NCBI GenBank assembly: GCA_900549775.1
Contig: URPR01000006.1
Location: forward strand, 1-64,000
Length of the DNA stretch: 64,000 nt
DNA from: an uncultured Oscillospiraceae bacterium
GTDB taxonomy: Bacteria > Bacillota > Clostridia > Oscillospirales > Acutalibacteraceae
Direction of reading: 5' to 3'
The notes under the pieces are model-generated. The model saw only the letters and a program-made list of their open reading frames with translations, was not told the DNA's origin and searched no databases. The position numbers were made by a program, and so were the translations under genes. Position 1 is the stretch's first letter. Each line of letters begins with the position of its first letter. This document shows, one piece after another, positions 39,312 to 49,897 of this stretch.

Positions 39312-42300
39312 ATGATGCTACAGCTGCTATTAGGACGAGCAGGGTCTGGAAAAACTCATACCATAAAACGTAAAATTTTACAAAAAATAAATGAAAATAA
39401 AAAAAACATACTTCTTATCGTTCCGGAGCAAATATCGTTTGAGACAGAAAAAGATATGCTAAGTTTTCTGGGAGAAAAATTAAACACACAGGTATTAATT
39501 ACCAGTTTTAAAAGATTGGCTGAGTACATATTTGAAAAAACCGGAAATTTTCCTAAAGAGCGCATAAGTACTGCAGATAAGACACTTTTGATGAGTTTGG
39601 CCATCGATTCTATAAAGAAAGATTTAAAGTTATATAAAGATTCTAGCGACAAAGAACTTATTGACATTATGTTGAGCGCGAGCGATGAGTTTAAAAAGTG
39701 CTATGTTGAAAATGTTGAACTTGAAAAGATTATCAATAAGCTACAAAATAAAATATTAAAATACAAGCTAGATGATACTATCAAGATTCTTGATAGCTAC
39801 AACAAAATGCTGTCCGGGAAATATCTTGACCCTATGGATGAACTTTCGCTCGCGTACCGTGAGCTTCGTAGTTGTAACATTTTCAAAGATTTTTATGTTT
39901 TTGTAGATGGGTTCGATGGTTTCACACAACAGCAAATGTTGATATTAACACAAATAGCTTTAGATTCAGCTTATACGTGCGTTTCCTTTTGCGCGTATGA
40001 GGAGGAATTTGTAAAAGAACAACCTGACTTGTTTTCTCCTATTTATAAAAACATCAGAAAAATCTTGGACATGGCAAAAGAAAATAATGTCGCAATGTCC
40101 GAACCTATATTCTTAAGCGAAAACCATAGGGCTGCAAATGAGTTAAATATTTTAGAAAAAAACTTTTTCCGCTCAAATAAAACGGTTTACGAAGGTGCTG
40201 TAAACGACATTGTAGTTTACAGAGCCAAAAACTTGTACGATGAAGTTGACTTTGTTGCAAGGACTATCAAACGGTTGGTTTTTAAGGAAAACTGTAAGTA
40301 TAGAGACATTTCTGTAATCTCAAGGAGCGTGGAAAGCTATGAAGGAGTAATTGAAAATTGCTTTAAAAAATACAATATTCCTCTGTTTCTCGATAAACGA
40401 GAACCAATAGACTCAAAGCCGCTTACGCAGTTCATTGTAGCTCTGTTGAACATAATGAGAACAAACTTTTCATCAGAATACGTGTTCAAATATTTGAAAA
40501 TAGGCTTGTTGGATTTTTCTTATGAAGAAATTTCCGATTTGGAAAATTATGTTTTATTATGGGGAATAGACCACGACCAATGGAAGGCAAACTTTTCAGC
40601 TAGCCCAAGTGGCATATCTAAAAAAATAACAGATGAGGACACTGAAAAACTAAAAGAACTTAATGCCATCAGAGAAAAAATAATCTTACCTATTTTAAAA
40701 TTTTCCGATAAAGTAAAATCTTGTGACGGAGAAAAGTTTACAAAAGAATTATACAATTTCATAGAAACCATAAAATTAAGGAATAAATTGGAGGATTTTG
40801 CTGAAAAGTTAGCACAAGCCGGAAACGACATTCTAGCCGCAGAACAGCCGCGGTTGTGGGATTTAACGATGGATATATTGGATAAGATGGCGTTCCTTTT
40901 AAAGGGTACAAAAACCTCTGTAGGCAAGTACTTGCAGCTTTTGAAATTAGTAGTTTTATCGAGCGATTTGGGAACAATACCGGCAAAACTTGATGAAGTG
41001 ACATTTAGCGCAGCCAACAGGCCACAGCCAAAGGAGTCCAACATTGTATTTATTATTGGTGCAAACGAAGGAGATTTCCCCCGAAAACCTGCCAGTGCTG
41101 GCGTTTTTTCAGACAGCGAACGCTGCCAGCTTATTTCTCTAGGCGTAAACATGTACGATTCCCTTGAGGGCATTGCGATGACTGAAAGATTTTTAGCTTA
41201 CAAGGCCGTAAGCAACGCTAGCAAGAAGCTGTTTGTGACTTTCAGCACTTCTACCCTCACCGGCGGTGTGAAAAAGCCATCGGAAATTATAAGAAATATT
41301 GAAAGTATTTTTCCAAAAGTTAAAATTCTAGATGAATTTTCATTTGAGCAATGTGATGAAATTTGGTCCCTTGAACAGGCTCTGGAGGCTTGTTCAGAAC
41401 ATTTAAATGATGGTTCCAGGTTTTCTAACACTTTGAAACATTATTTTTTAAACAGTAAATATAAAAACTACATAGAAAATTTAGAAAAGGCCATAAAAGG
41501 GAAATCGTTTGAATTGCAATGTGAAGAGAGCGGTAAACTTTTGTTCGGAGATAACTTAAAATTCTCTGCTTCGCAGGTTGAAAAATATTATTCTTGTCCG
41601 TTTCAATTTTTTTGTCAGTATGGGCTCCTTGCAAAAAGTAGAAATAAAGCAACCTTTGACTCGCTAGAGTACGGCAATTTGATGCATTTTGTTTTGGAAA
41701 AAGTTCTATCAAGCCTGAGCGATAAAGAGATATTGTGCACCACAGACTCAGAGCTTGAAAAAGTGATAGTTGAAAAGTTAAACTTATACATAAAACTAAA
41801 ACTGGGTTCTTGGAACGGCAAAAGCAAAAGGTTTCAATATCTCTTTTCAAGGCTCACAAAGGCCGCTGTACCTATAATACGTCATATTGCAGAGGAGCTT
41901 TCTCAAAGTGAATTTAAAGCAACAGATTTTGAACTAAGTATAAGTGAAAACAGCAACGTTCAACCCATGAAAATGCAATTGCCAGACGGAACCTTCGTTG
42001 AAGTTGAAGGTAAAATCGACCGTGTAGATATCATGAAGAAAAGCTCTGAAAATTACGTTAGAGTTATTGACTATAAAACCGGCGCGAAGGAATTTAAACT
42101 ATCGGACATTTTATATGGCTTAAACCTTCAAATGTTGATTTATTTGATGATACTCTCAAAAAGCCCAAGCGGAAAATATAAAAACATAGTTCCGTGCGGC
42201 ATTTTGTACATGCCGTCTATAAAGCCTGTCGTGTCAGCCTTGAAAAATACTGGAAAAGAAAAAATAGAAAGCCAAAAATTAAAGAAACTTAGAATGAATG

Positions 42301-42644
42301 GGCTCTTGTTAGAGTCTGCAGAAGTGATTTGCGGCATGGAAAAGGACGCTAAAGGAATATTTATTCCGGCATACTTGAAAAATGGGCAAGTGCAGAAAAA
42401 TGAGTCCGTGGTCAGTGCCGCAAATATGGGAAAAATTTTAAAACATATTGAAAACCTCATTATCAATATGGCAAATGAGTTAAAAAGCGGAAAAATACGT
42501 CCTAATCCTGTAAAAGGCCTGTACGATGCCTGTGAATTTTGTAATTATAGTGAAATATGTAACTTCACAGAGGATGAATCTGGAAAGCACGTAGAGAAAA
42601 AATCTAACGAAGAAGTTATGGAACTTTTACTGGATAAACCTTGA
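39312..42644 (+). CDS. addB: ATP-dependent helicase/deoxyribonuclease subunit B
   Basis: AddB is the Chi-recognising subunit of the AddAB double-strand-break resection enzyme. The 1110-residue protein has Walker A GRAGSGKTHT near its N-terminus, a C-terminal RecB-type nuclease domain (VIDYKTGAKEF) and the four cysteines of the 4Fe-4S cluster: one in YYSCPFQFFC and three in CEFCNYSEIC. The start at the ATG pair 39312/39315 is set by AAGGGTGA; longer in-frame extension lacks resemblance. Confidence 0.96.
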   Translation: MMLQLLLGRAGSGKTHTIKRKILQKINENKKNILLIVPEQISFETEKDMLSFLGEKLNTQVLITSFKRLAEYIFEKTGNFPKERISTADKTLLMSLAIDSIKKDLKLYKDSSDKELIDIMLSASDEFKKCYVENVELEKIINKLQNKILKYKLDDTIKILDSYNKMLSGKYLDPMDELSLAYRELRSCNIFKDFYVFVDGFDGFTQQQMLILTQIALDSAYTCVSFCAYEEEFVKEQPDLFSPIYKNIRKILDMAKENNVAMSEPIFLSENHRAANELNILEKNFFRSNKTVYEGAVNDIVVYRAKNLYDEVDFVARTIKRLVFKENCKYRDISVISRSVESYEGVIENCFKKYNIPLFLDKREPIDSKPLTQFIVALLNIMRTNFSSEYVFKYLKIGLLDFSYEEISDLENYVLLWGIDHDQWKANFSASPSGISKKITDEDTEKLKELNAIREKIILPILKFSDKVKSCDGEKFTKELYNFIETIKLRNKLEDFAEKLAQAGNDILAAEQPRLWDLTMDILDKMAFLLKGTKTSVGKYLQLLKLVVLSSDLGTIPAKLDEVTFSAANRPQPKESNIVFIIGANEGDFPRKPASAGVFSDSERCQLISLGVNMYDSLEGIAMTERFLAYKAVSNASKKLFVTFSTSTLTGGVKKPSEIIRNIESIFPKVKILDEFSFEQCDEIWSLEQALEACSEHLNDGSRFSNTLKHYFLNSKYKNYIENLEKAIKGKSFELQCEESGKLLFGDNLKFSASQVEKYYSCPFQFFCQYGLLAKSRNKATFDSLEYGNLMHFVLEKVLSSLSDKEILCTTDSELEKVIVEKLNLYIKLKLGSWNGKSKRFQYLFSRLTKAAVPIIRHIAEELSQSEFKATDFELSISENSNVQPMKMQLPDGTFVEVEGKIDRVDIMKKSSENYVRVIDYKTGAKEFKLSDILYGLNLQMLIYLMILSKSPSGKYKNIVPCGILYMPSIKPVVSALKNTGKEKIESQKLKKLRMNGLLLESAEVICGMEKDAKGIFIPAYLKNGQVQKNESVVSAANMGKILKHIENLIINMANELKSGKIRPNPVKGLYDACEFCNYSEICNFTEDESGKHVEKKSNEEVMELLLDKP

Positions 42645-42668
42645 GCTAGATGAAAAGAAGGTGAACTT

Positions 42669-45600
42669 TTGGAAAACAAAAAATGGACAAAACCACAACT
42701 TGATGCAATAAATGCAAGAAACGGGAGCATTCTAGTATCTGCGGCTGCAGGCTCAGGAAAAACAGCTGTGCTTGTGCAGAGAGTAATTGAGATATTGGTA
42801 GACGAAGAAAATCCATGCGACGCCGATAAACTTCTAATAGTGACGTTTACTAACGCTGCCGCCGCCGAAATGAAAGAAAGAATATCCGAAAGATTGTCAG
42901 AGCTAATACGCCAACGACCGTTTGACAATAGACTGAAAAGGCAGCAGGTTTTGCTGTCAAATGCCCACATAAGCACTATACATAGCTTCTGCAACAACAT
43001 TATACGGGAGCACTTTTATATTTTAGGAGTATCAAAAGATTTCAAAATCGCGGATACCAGCGAGATGTCCCTTTTGAGAGAAGACGCTATAGCCAACATT
43101 CTTGACAACAACTATAACAGCGGCAGCAGAGCTTTTTTTAACCTTGTAGAAGCTTTTAGTTCTGAAAAAAACGATAAACGTTTGGTCCAAATTATAAATT
43201 TGCTCTATGATTTTATAAGATCGCATCCATTTCCTGAGTTGTGGCTTGATGAAAAAATTTTGATGTACGATAGTAATTCTCCAATAGAAAATACTCCATT
43301 TGGAAAAGTTTTAATAAACTACAGCATGTCATTGATAGAATATTGCATAACCTCAGTAAAACGGCTTGTTTCTCTAGTTGAAGGCCATGAAATCTTGTGC
43401 GCTTATTTGCAAACTTTCAACGAAGATTTAACGGAATTAGAAAAAGTAAAAACTTCTTTGGGCAACGATACCTGGGACGAAATCTTTAAAGTTGTTGGAC
43501 TATTAAAGCTTGCTACTTTAAAAAGGGTATCTGGCGTTTCTGATGACCCAATAAAAATCAAGGTTATGGAAAAGCGAAAAGAAATTAAGAATATCATCTC
43601 ACAAGTACAAAGTTTATTTTGTTCGAGTAGCGATGAATGCAAAGCCGATACTGAAAAGTTGCGCTATATTGTATCAGAGTTGTTCTCTGTAGTAAAACAG
43701 TTTTCACAGAAACTCGATGAGTTAAAAAAAGAAAGAGACATTTGTGACTTCGGAGACCTAGAACATTTAGTTATAAAGCTGCTAGTTAATCCTGACAAAA
43801 ATAATAGTTTAGGTTTTTTAAGGACAGAACAAGCTGTAGAGTTGTCTAAGAGATTTAACTTTGTGATGGTGGATGAATGCCAAGACATAAATGAAGCACA
43901 AGATATGATATTTCGCGCTGTATCGCGGGATGAAAGTAACTTATTTATGGTGGGCGACGTTAAGCAGAGTATATATAGATTTCGCCAGGCTATGCCGGAG
44001 CTTTTTTTGAATAAAAAAAATAAGTACAATTACTATGTATCGGATGAAGATAATTATCCGGCAAAAATAATTTTGGATAAAAACTTTAGAAGCCGTAAGG
44101 GTGTTTTAAATGCTGTAAATTTCGTTTTTGAAAAAATAATGTCAAAAGAAGTTGGCGAAATGGAATATACAGATGAAGAGAAACTTGCTTATGGCGCAAA
44201 ATATGAAGACAAAACTGATGCGGACGTTTCTCTGAAAGTTTTAGACCTTTCTCTGTGCGATAACGACGCCGATATGAACAAGTTGGAAGCAAGATATATT
44301 TCTGAACAAATATTTAAAATGATCAGCTCCGGATATACTGTGAAAGATGGTGATTCCTTAAGGCCGGTTACGTATAAAGATTTTTGCGTACTGCTAAGAA
44401 ACGCAAACAAACATGCCAAAGCTTTTGCCCATGAAATGAGCCTTTGTGGTATTCCTACGTTTACAGAAAACTCAGGCAGCTTTTTCGCTACAAGTGAAGT
44501 TTCAACCGTTTTAGCTCTTCTGAATATAATAGACAATCCCATACAAGATATCGCGCTAATAACAGTGTTGCTCAGCCCAATTGCCGGTTTTTCCGCAGAT
44601 GAGCTATGTTTAATTCGACATGAAGATAAATGTAATCCATTTTATTTTGCGTTAAAGGAATTTTCAAGTAAAGACGCTAAATCTAAAATGTTTTTAGAAA
44701 AGCTAGAACGCTGGAGAATACTTGCTACCACCATGCCGAGCGATACTTTAATAAATTACATATACGAAGAAACAAACTACACAAACATAGTACAAGCAAT
44801 GGAAAATGGTTCGCTGCGCCTTGATAACTTGAGGTTGTTGTTAGAATATGCAAGAAATTTTGAAGCGGGCGAAACAAAAGGATTATCAAGCTTTATACGG
44901 TTTATAAATAGGCTTAAAGAAAACAAAATAGACTTAAATTGCGCTTCTTCTACGTCAGGGGTTGCCAACGCCGTCACTGTGATGAGTATACATAAGTCTA
45001 AAGGCTTAGAGTTTCCTGTATGCTTTATCGCAAATTGCTCTAGGAAGTTTAATAAAGATCGCGATGAGATATTACTGGATCCATCCCTCGGCATAGGAAT
45101 AAAGCTTTTCGACAAAAAATTAGGGTATCGGTACAGCAGCTACCAACGAGACGCCGTGAAATTGGTGCTGGAAAACTCTGCCATGTCGGAAGAATTGCGA
45201 GTTTTATACGTTGCAATGACCAGGGCAAAAGAAAAACTGATAATGCTAACAAGTTTAAAAAACGTCGACAGTAGCATATTCTCTCTGGCGAACAAGCTCA
45301 GTTTCAACGGGACCGTTTCGCCTTATGCTGTAAAAACCGCTTCGAGCTTTTCAGACTGGCTCCTCCTGTGTGCTTTAAGTGCTTTGAGCGAAAATGTACT
45401 CTGTGAAGATGTCGAAAAAATTAAAAAAGCGTTGACGAAAAACAGCAATGTTTGGGAGGTAGACTTTGTGACACCTTCGATCGGTGAAAAATTGAAGCTA
45501 CCGTCAAAAAGCATAGAGGAAGAAGTACCCGTTGATGAAAAGTTTTTGAAGTTGATAGAGAACAGGCTGTCTTTCAAATATCCGCTCTCCCCACTTTTTA

Positions 45601-46208
45601 ACATTCCCACAAAAGTAACAGTTACCGATTTATCTTCTGGAGAAAATAAACGGCATTTTGATTTCTCTAAAGTTCCTACATTTTCTTTGAAAGAAAAAAT
45701 CACTCCTGCTCAAAAAGGGACAGCATTGCACACTTTCTTACAGTTTGTAAATTTTCGAGAGGCTAGGCTGGACCTTGAAAATGAAATTTCACGGTTAGTC
45801 ACTCAAGGGTATCTACAAAGCGATTTAGCCAAAAAACTGAACAGAAGAGAAATAAAAAGATTTTTAGATAGCAGTCTTGTATCTAGAATCATTGAGTCTC
45901 CAAAAGTTTTGCGAGAGTATAAATTCACAACCAGACTGCGTTTGAAAGATTATGACGAAAGCGTACCGTTGGAATTTGAAGATGAGAAAATCATTTTACA
46001 AGGTGCGGTGGATTGTATGTTTCAGGAAGATGACGAATTTGTAGTAGTTGACTATAAAACTGACAGGTTTAAGTCTATAAGTGAAATGAAAGCCAAATAT
46101 GCTAAGCAGTTGCTCTTGTATAGTAATTCTGTGAAAAAGTGCACAGATATCAATGTTAAACAAAATATTTTATATTTATTTTATACTGGAGAGCAAATTT
46201 TTTTGTAA
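42669..46208 (+). CDS. addA: ATP-dependent helicase/nuclease subunit A
   Basis: AddA is the UvrD-like helicase and nuclease motor of AddAB. The 1179-residue protein has Walker A SAAAGSGKTAVL (24-35), motif II VMVDECQDIN, the motif VMSIHKSKGLEFPV, an RVLYVAMTRAKEKL segment and the C-terminal nuclease motif VVVDYKTDR. The start is TTG, 24 bases after addB, with AAGAAGGTGA upstream. The neighbours secG and rnr are in the same direction. Confidence 0.97.
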   Translation: MENKKWTKPQLDAINARNGSILVSAAAGSGKTAVLVQRVIEILVDEENPCDADKLLIVTFTNAAAAEMKERISERLSELIRQRPFDNRLKRQQVLLSNAHISTIHSFCNNIIREHFYILGVSKDFKIADTSEMSLLREDAIANILDNNYNSGSRAFFNLVEAFSSEKNDKRLVQIINLLYDFIRSHPFPELWLDEKILMYDSNSPIENTPFGKVLINYSMSLIEYCITSVKRLVSLVEGHEILCAYLQTFNEDLTELEKVKTSLGNDTWDEIFKVVGLLKLATLKRVSGVSDDPIKIKVMEKRKEIKNIISQVQSLFCSSSDECKADTEKLRYIVSELFSVVKQFSQKLDELKKERDICDFGDLEHLVIKLLVNPDKNNSLGFLRTEQAVELSKRFNFVMVDECQDINEAQDMIFRAVSRDESNLFMVGDVKQSIYRFRQAMPELFLNKKNKYNYYVSDEDNYPAKIILDKNFRSRKGVLNAVNFVFEKIMSKEVGEMEYTDEEKLAYGAKYEDKTDADVSLKVLDLSLCDNDADMNKLEARYISEQIFKMISSGYTVKDGDSLRPVTYKDFCVLLRNANKHAKAFAHEMSLCGIPTFTENSGSFFATSEVSTVLALLNIIDNPIQDIALITVLLSPIAGFSADELCLIRHEDKCNPFYFALKEFSSKDAKSKMFLEKLERWRILATTMPSDTLINYIYEETNYTNIVQAMENGSLRLDNLRLLLEYARNFEAGETKGLSSFIRFINRLKENKIDLNCASSTSGVANAVTVMSIHKSKGLEFPVCFIANCSRKFNKDRDEILLDPSLGIGIKLFDKKLGYRYSSYQRDAVKLVLENSAMSEELRVLYVAMTRAKEKLIMLTSLKNVDSSIFSLANKLSFNGTVSPYAVKTASSFSDWLLLCALSALSENVLCEDVEKIKKALTKNSNVWEVDFVTPSIGEKLKLPSKSIEEEVPVDEKFLKLIENRLSFKYPLSPLFNIPTKVTVTDLSSGENKRHFDFSKVPTFSLKEKITPAQKGTALHTFLQFVNFREARLDLENEISRLVTQGYLQSDLAKKLNRREIKRFLDSSLVSRIIESPKVLREYKFTTRLRLKDYDESVPLEFEDEKIILQGAVDCMFQEDDEFVVVDYKTDRFKSISEMKAKYAKQLLLYSNSVKKCTDINVKQNILYLFYTGEQIFL

Positions 46209-46281
46209 TTTTAGTATTGCAATTAATTTTCTTTTATGATATTCTAAACTTAGATATAATGAAATTTTTGGAGGTAATTTT

Positions 46282-46527
46282 ATGAGCAAATTTGAAATCT
46301 TTCTAGGAATCGCTCTTATTATTTTTTCAATTGCTATAGTTCTAGTGGTTTTGATGCAAGAAGGTCATCAAAACGGTGTGGGAGTCGTAACCGGTGGCTC
46401 TGATTCATTCTATTCTCGTCATAAATCACGTTCTATTGATGCGTTCCTAGAACGTTGGACTAGATTTATCGCTATTGGATTGTTTGTTTTAGTTATCGTT
46501 ACAAACGCTATATTGTTCTTTTGCTAA
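46282..46527 (+). CDS. secG: Preprotein translocase subunit SecG
   Basis: SecG assists SecYE in protein export. The 81-residue protein has two membrane helices (about 4-25 and 61-80) and the conserved loop VVLMQEGHQNGVG. TTTGGAGG precedes the ATG. A terminator follows it, and secG-rnr is a common Firmicute order. Confidence 0.95.
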   Translation: MSKFEIFLGIALIIFSIAIVLVVLMQEGHQNGVGVVTGGSDSFYSRHKSRSIDAFLERWTRFIAIGLFVLVIVTNAILFFC

Positions 46528-46569
46528 ACCTTGGATATAAATTTAGCGGGATAACCTTGCTATATATCT

Positions 46570-46606
46570 ATGTCTCCCTCTGAATTTCAGTGGGAGCTTT
46601 TTGTTA
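46570..46606 (+). terminator. Terminator after secG
   Basis: CTCCC-T-CTG with CAG-T-GGGAG (one T-T mismatch) and a 5-base loop is followed by CTTTTTGTT. It overlaps the farthest upstream in-frame start of rnr, which argues against that start. Confidence 0.75.
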
Positions 46607-46626
46607 AAGAAAAGGAGTGTTGTTTT

Positions 46627-48720
46627 TTGGGCAGCAAGAAAAAACTGTTGAATTTCTTAAATTCGCAAAAGAGATCTATAAGTAAAGAGAAAGCCTTCTT
46701 GGAATGTGGATTTAAAAGTAAACAAAAATTTAAAAAGGCGATAGATGAGCTAAAAAGTGAAGCCTTGCTAGTAGAGAATGGTAAAGGGAAAATAGTTTCA
46801 CCAAAAGTTTGTGGATTTGTAAAGGCTAAAATCGTATCTTATTGTGGAAATTTCCTGTTTGCACAGCCATTTGATTCCGTTGGCGATATATATATACCCA
46901 TAGAAAAAAGTAGCGGCGCTTTAGTTGACGATATAGTTCTAATAAATAGAATAAAAAACTCCGAAAAAGGCTTAAGCGGAGCAGTAGAAAGAGTTGTAAG
47001 TAAAGGCAATAGGCTGTTTACAGGCTTAATAAAAAGAGAAAAAAAGCAGATATTTTTTATACCGGACGGTGGATATAAAAGAAGTCTACAAGTGGTAAAG
47101 AGCAACACCAAAGGTGCCAAAGAAAACGATAAAGTGCAAGTAAAAATATTTTTGAAAGCTGGCAAACCTGCTGCTAAAGTAGTAAAAGTATACGGCAAAG
47201 CAACTTGTGCGAAAATATGCGCAGATGCGATAATTGACGAAAAAGGTATGGCTACTATTTTTTCCGATAAAGCCATATTGGATGCAGAAAACGCTGCCAA
47301 AAAAGGTATTAAGAAAAAAGATATTTTAAACAGAGTTGATCTTCGCGGTGATTTAATTTTTACTATAGATGGTGAAGACGCAAAAGACCTCGATGATGCC
47401 ATATCTGTAGCTAAGACGGAAAATGGCTTTTGTCTGGGCGTACATATAGCCGATGTGTCTCATTATGTAAAGTTTAATAGCAACTTGGATATGGAGGCGA
47501 GGGAAAGAGGAACTTCTGTATATTTTGCGGACAGAGTAATCCCTATGTTACCCACAAAAATATCCAATGGGATTTGTTCCTTGAATCAGGGCGAGGATAG
47601 GCTTGCTTTTTCTATATTTATAAACTTAGATGTTGCAGGAAACGTGCTTAATTATGAACTGAAAAAGAGTGTGATAAATTCTAAAGTTCGTGGAGTATAT
47701 TGCGAAATAAATAAAATTTTGGAAGGTACAGCTTCTAAGAAATTGCAAACAAAATATAAAGACGTATTAAATGCTTTGAAAACTGCTAAAGAGTTGTCGG
47801 ATTTACTTGAAAAAAATGCTCAAAAAAGAGGAAAACTTGACCTTGAAAGCGTTGAGTCGAAATTTACTTTAGATGAAAACGGAATTTGTGTCGACGTAGA
47901 AGCCAGAGAAAGAGGCCAATCTGAAAAAATAATAGAAAATTTTATGGTTTTAGCAAATGAATGCACAGCAAACTTCGCTATAAAGAATAATTTGCCGTTT
48001 ATATACAGAGTGCACGAGGAGCCAGATCCTGAAAAAATCTTAAACCTTTCTAAATTTTTAACTTTATTAAATTTAAAATTACCAAAATCTGCAATAACTT
48101 CGCCTAAACCTAAACATTTTGTTGCATTGCTGAACAAAGCTAAAAATACCGAAATCTATGAGTTGCTGTCGGATAAAGTTCTAAGGTCAATGTCTAAAGC
48201 GAGATATTTCGAAAAGCCATTAGGGCACTTTGGACTGTCGCTTTCTGACTATTGTCACTTTACCTCCCCCATAAGACGCTACCCGGACACCACTGTGCAT
48301 CGCATATTGTCTGACTTTTTAGCTGGAAAAAGTGAAAAGGAAATATCAAAAAAGTACGGCAAGTTAGTTGTAAATGTTTCAGAAAGTGCTTCCATTGCAG
48401 AAGTAGTTGCAACAGGTGCGGAAAGAGATGCTGAAAAATATTATATGGCGGAATATTTGAGCAAACATGTGGGTGAAACATTCAGCGGCCAAATAAGTGG
48501 GATGATTCAAAAAGGTGTATTTGTAAGATTAGAAAATACAGTTGAAGGGTTTGTAGATTTAGAACAAATGGGAAAACACAAGTACATTTTTGATGGGCTT
48601 TTAAGCTACAAAGATGCAAGTACCGGGGAAAAATTAACTTTGGGAGACAAAGTGAAAGTTAAAGTTGACTATGTAAATGTAGCCGAAGGTATCATAGATT
48701 TTACTTTAGAAAATAATTGA
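46627..48720 (+). CDS. rnr: Ribonuclease R
   Basis: RNase R is a processive 3'-5' exoribonuclease that degrades structured RNA and helps trans-translation. The 697-residue protein has an N-terminal winged helix, two cold-shock domains, the RNB catalytic segment IDGEDAKDLDDAIS with its conserved aspartates, the GTSVYFADRVIPMLP box and a C-terminal S1 domain (from about 615). TTG at 46627 is chosen because AAAGGAG lies 9 bases upstream and the longer frame runs through a terminator. Confidence 0.95.
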   Translation: MGSKKKLLNFLNSQKRSISKEKAFLECGFKSKQKFKKAIDELKSEALLVENGKGKIVSPKVCGFVKAKIVSYCGNFLFAQPFDSVGDIYIPIEKSSGALVDDIVLINRIKNSEKGLSGAVERVVSKGNRLFTGLIKREKKQIFFIPDGGYKRSLQVVKSNTKGAKENDKVQVKIFLKAGKPAAKVVKVYGKATCAKICADAIIDEKGMATIFSDKAILDAENAAKKGIKKKDILNRVDLRGDLIFTIDGEDAKDLDDAISVAKTENGFCLGVHIADVSHYVKFNSNLDMEARERGTSVYFADRVIPMLPTKISNGICSLNQGEDRLAFSIFINLDVAGNVLNYELKKSVINSKVRGVYCEINKILEGTASKKLQTKYKDVLNALKTAKELSDLLEKNAQKRGKLDLESVESKFTLDENGICVDVEARERGQSEKIIENFMVLANECTANFAIKNNLPFIYRVHEEPDPEKILNLSKFLTLLNLKLPKSAITSPKPKHFVALLNKAKNTEIYELLSDKVLRSMSKARYFEKPLGHFGLSLSDYCHFTSPIRRYPDTTVHRILSDFLAGKSEKEISKKYGKLVVNVSESASIAEVVATGAERDAEKYYMAEYLSKHVGETFSGQISGMIQKGVFVRLENTVEGFVDLEQMGKHKYIFDGLLSYKDASTGEKLTLGDKVKVKVDYVNVAEGIIDFTLENN

Positions 48721-48821
48721 ATAAGTAATGGAATATTTGACCAATATATTATCATATAGTTTCAATAAATCTTTGTTGTACAATCATGCTGGCGTGTTGA
48801 TTAGGAAGGAAGGTTTAAAAT

Positions 48822-49079
48822 ATGAATGATATGATGACAATGTTGAAAGATTACATTGCTGTAAAACAAAGGCCTCAGACAGATAAAAAAAGTAAAATAT
48901 TTGCAGATGAAATAAAAATGATATCATCTCAAATAGCATGCGTAGATATGTGGTTTCAGATTGAAGATGATGCTGATTTATTGGAAGCCTGCATATACGA
49001 AAGAGAAAGCCTACAAGCTCGGTACAGGTACTTAATAAGAAAAGCAAAAGAAGCACAAGCTTCTATGTCTCCGTTTTAA
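48822..49079 (+). CDS. DUF2508 family protein (YaaL-like)
   Basis: This is an 85-residue helical protein with the DUF2508 pattern: a central D-x-D-L-x-x-A-x-Y-E block (DDADLLEACIYERES) and a terminal RYRYLIRKA. In many Clostridia and Bacilli it lies directly before bofA, as here. No function is known. AAGGAAGG precedes the ATG. Confidence 0.8.
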   Translation: MNDMMTMLKDYIAVKQRPQTDKKSKIFADEIKMISSQIACVDMWFQIEDDADLLEACIYERESLQARYRYLIRKAKEAQASMSPF

Positions 49080-49107
49080 ACTTAACAAAAACACAGTAGG
49101 TGAAAAT

Positions 49108-49371
49108 ATGCCAAACTTCCCTCTTATAGTTTTTTCTCTAGGATTAATTTTACTATTTATTTTCATGAAGGTGGTAATCAGACCTAAATATCCGATATTA
49201 AGGACTGTCGGGAACGTTTTGGAAGGCTCTGTGGTACTGTGGCTGGTAAATATCACAGGAGCTTTCACGGGAATTACCATCCCTATCAGTTTGTTATCAC
49301 TTTTAATCGCAGCTTTATGCGGAATACCCGGAATTACAACCATGGTACTATTAAATACGATTTTTAATTAG
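49108..49371 (+). CDS. bofA: Pro-sigma-K processing inhibitor BofA family protein
   Basis: BofA holds the SpoIVFB protease inactive so that sigma-K is released only late in sporulation. The 87-residue protein has two or three hydrophobic helices and the typical end GIPGITTMVLLN. The DUF2508-bofA order supports the call. A BofA-like protein can occur in lineages lacking the full sigma-K pathway, so the exact role here is an inference. Confidence 0.88.
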   Translation: MPNFPLIVFSLGLILLFIFMKVVIRPKYPILRTVGNVLEGSVVLWLVNITGAFTGITIPISLLSLLIAALCGIPGITTMVLLNTIFN

Positions 49372-49382
49372 GATGTGTAAAA

Positions 49383-49847
49383 ATGAAATGCCCTTACTGT
49401 AGCTTTGAAGAAAGTAAAGTTATTGACTCTCGCCCCACGGACGATGGTGAAAAAATTAGAAGAAGGCGAGAATGCTTAAAGTGTTCTAGACGGTTCACTA
49501 CATACGAGATAGTCGAAGTTTTACCTATAATAGTAATAAAAAAAGATAAATCCAGGGAAGCATTTGACAGAAACAAGCTGTTAAATGGTCTACTAAAAGC
49601 TTGCGAAAAAAGGCAAATATCTATAAATCAGCTCGAAAAGGCTGTGTGTGACATAGAACGGGAGCTGCAAAACAGCTTAGACCGGGAAGTGAGCTCAAAA
49701 CTTATTGGTGAACTAGTTATGGATGCTTTGAAATCGATAGACAAAGTGGCATATGTAAGATTTGCATCTGTATATCGGCAGTTCGACGATGTAGATAACT
49801 TCATGCAAGAATTAAAACAATTGCTTTCAGAGAAAAATAAAGTTTAA
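49383..49847 (+). CDS. nrdR: Transcriptional regulator NrdR
   Basis: NrdR represses ribonucleotide reductase genes when dATP is plentiful. The 154-residue protein has an N-terminal zinc ribbon (C3, C6, C31, C34) followed by an ATP-cone (about 49-139, IVIKKDKSREAFDRNK). Its likely target in this window is nrdDG, which carries two NrdR boxes. It follows bofA by 11 bases. Confidence 0.98.
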   Translation: MKCPYCSFEESKVIDSRPTDDGEKIRRRRECLKCSRRFTTYEIVEVLPIIVIKKDKSREAFDRNKLLNGLLKACEKRQISINQLEKAVCDIERELQNSLDREVSSKLIGELVMDALKSIDKVAYVRFASVYRQFDDVDNFMQELKQLLSEKNKV

Positions 49848-49852
49848 TAAAA

Positions 49853-49897
49853 AGTCGCTATTTTTTGATGTTATTCACAAAATGTAGCGGCTTTTTT
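49853..49897 (+). terminator. Terminator of nrdR
   Basis: AGTCGCTA / TAGCGGCT stem (one G-T pair) with a long AT-rich loop, followed by TTTTTT. Confidence 0.8.

Noticed and set aside
46570..46626. Longer N-terminus of RNase R
   Set aside because: The extension runs through the secG terminator hairpin and lacks a ribosome binding site; TTG at 46627 has AAAGGAG 9 bases before it.
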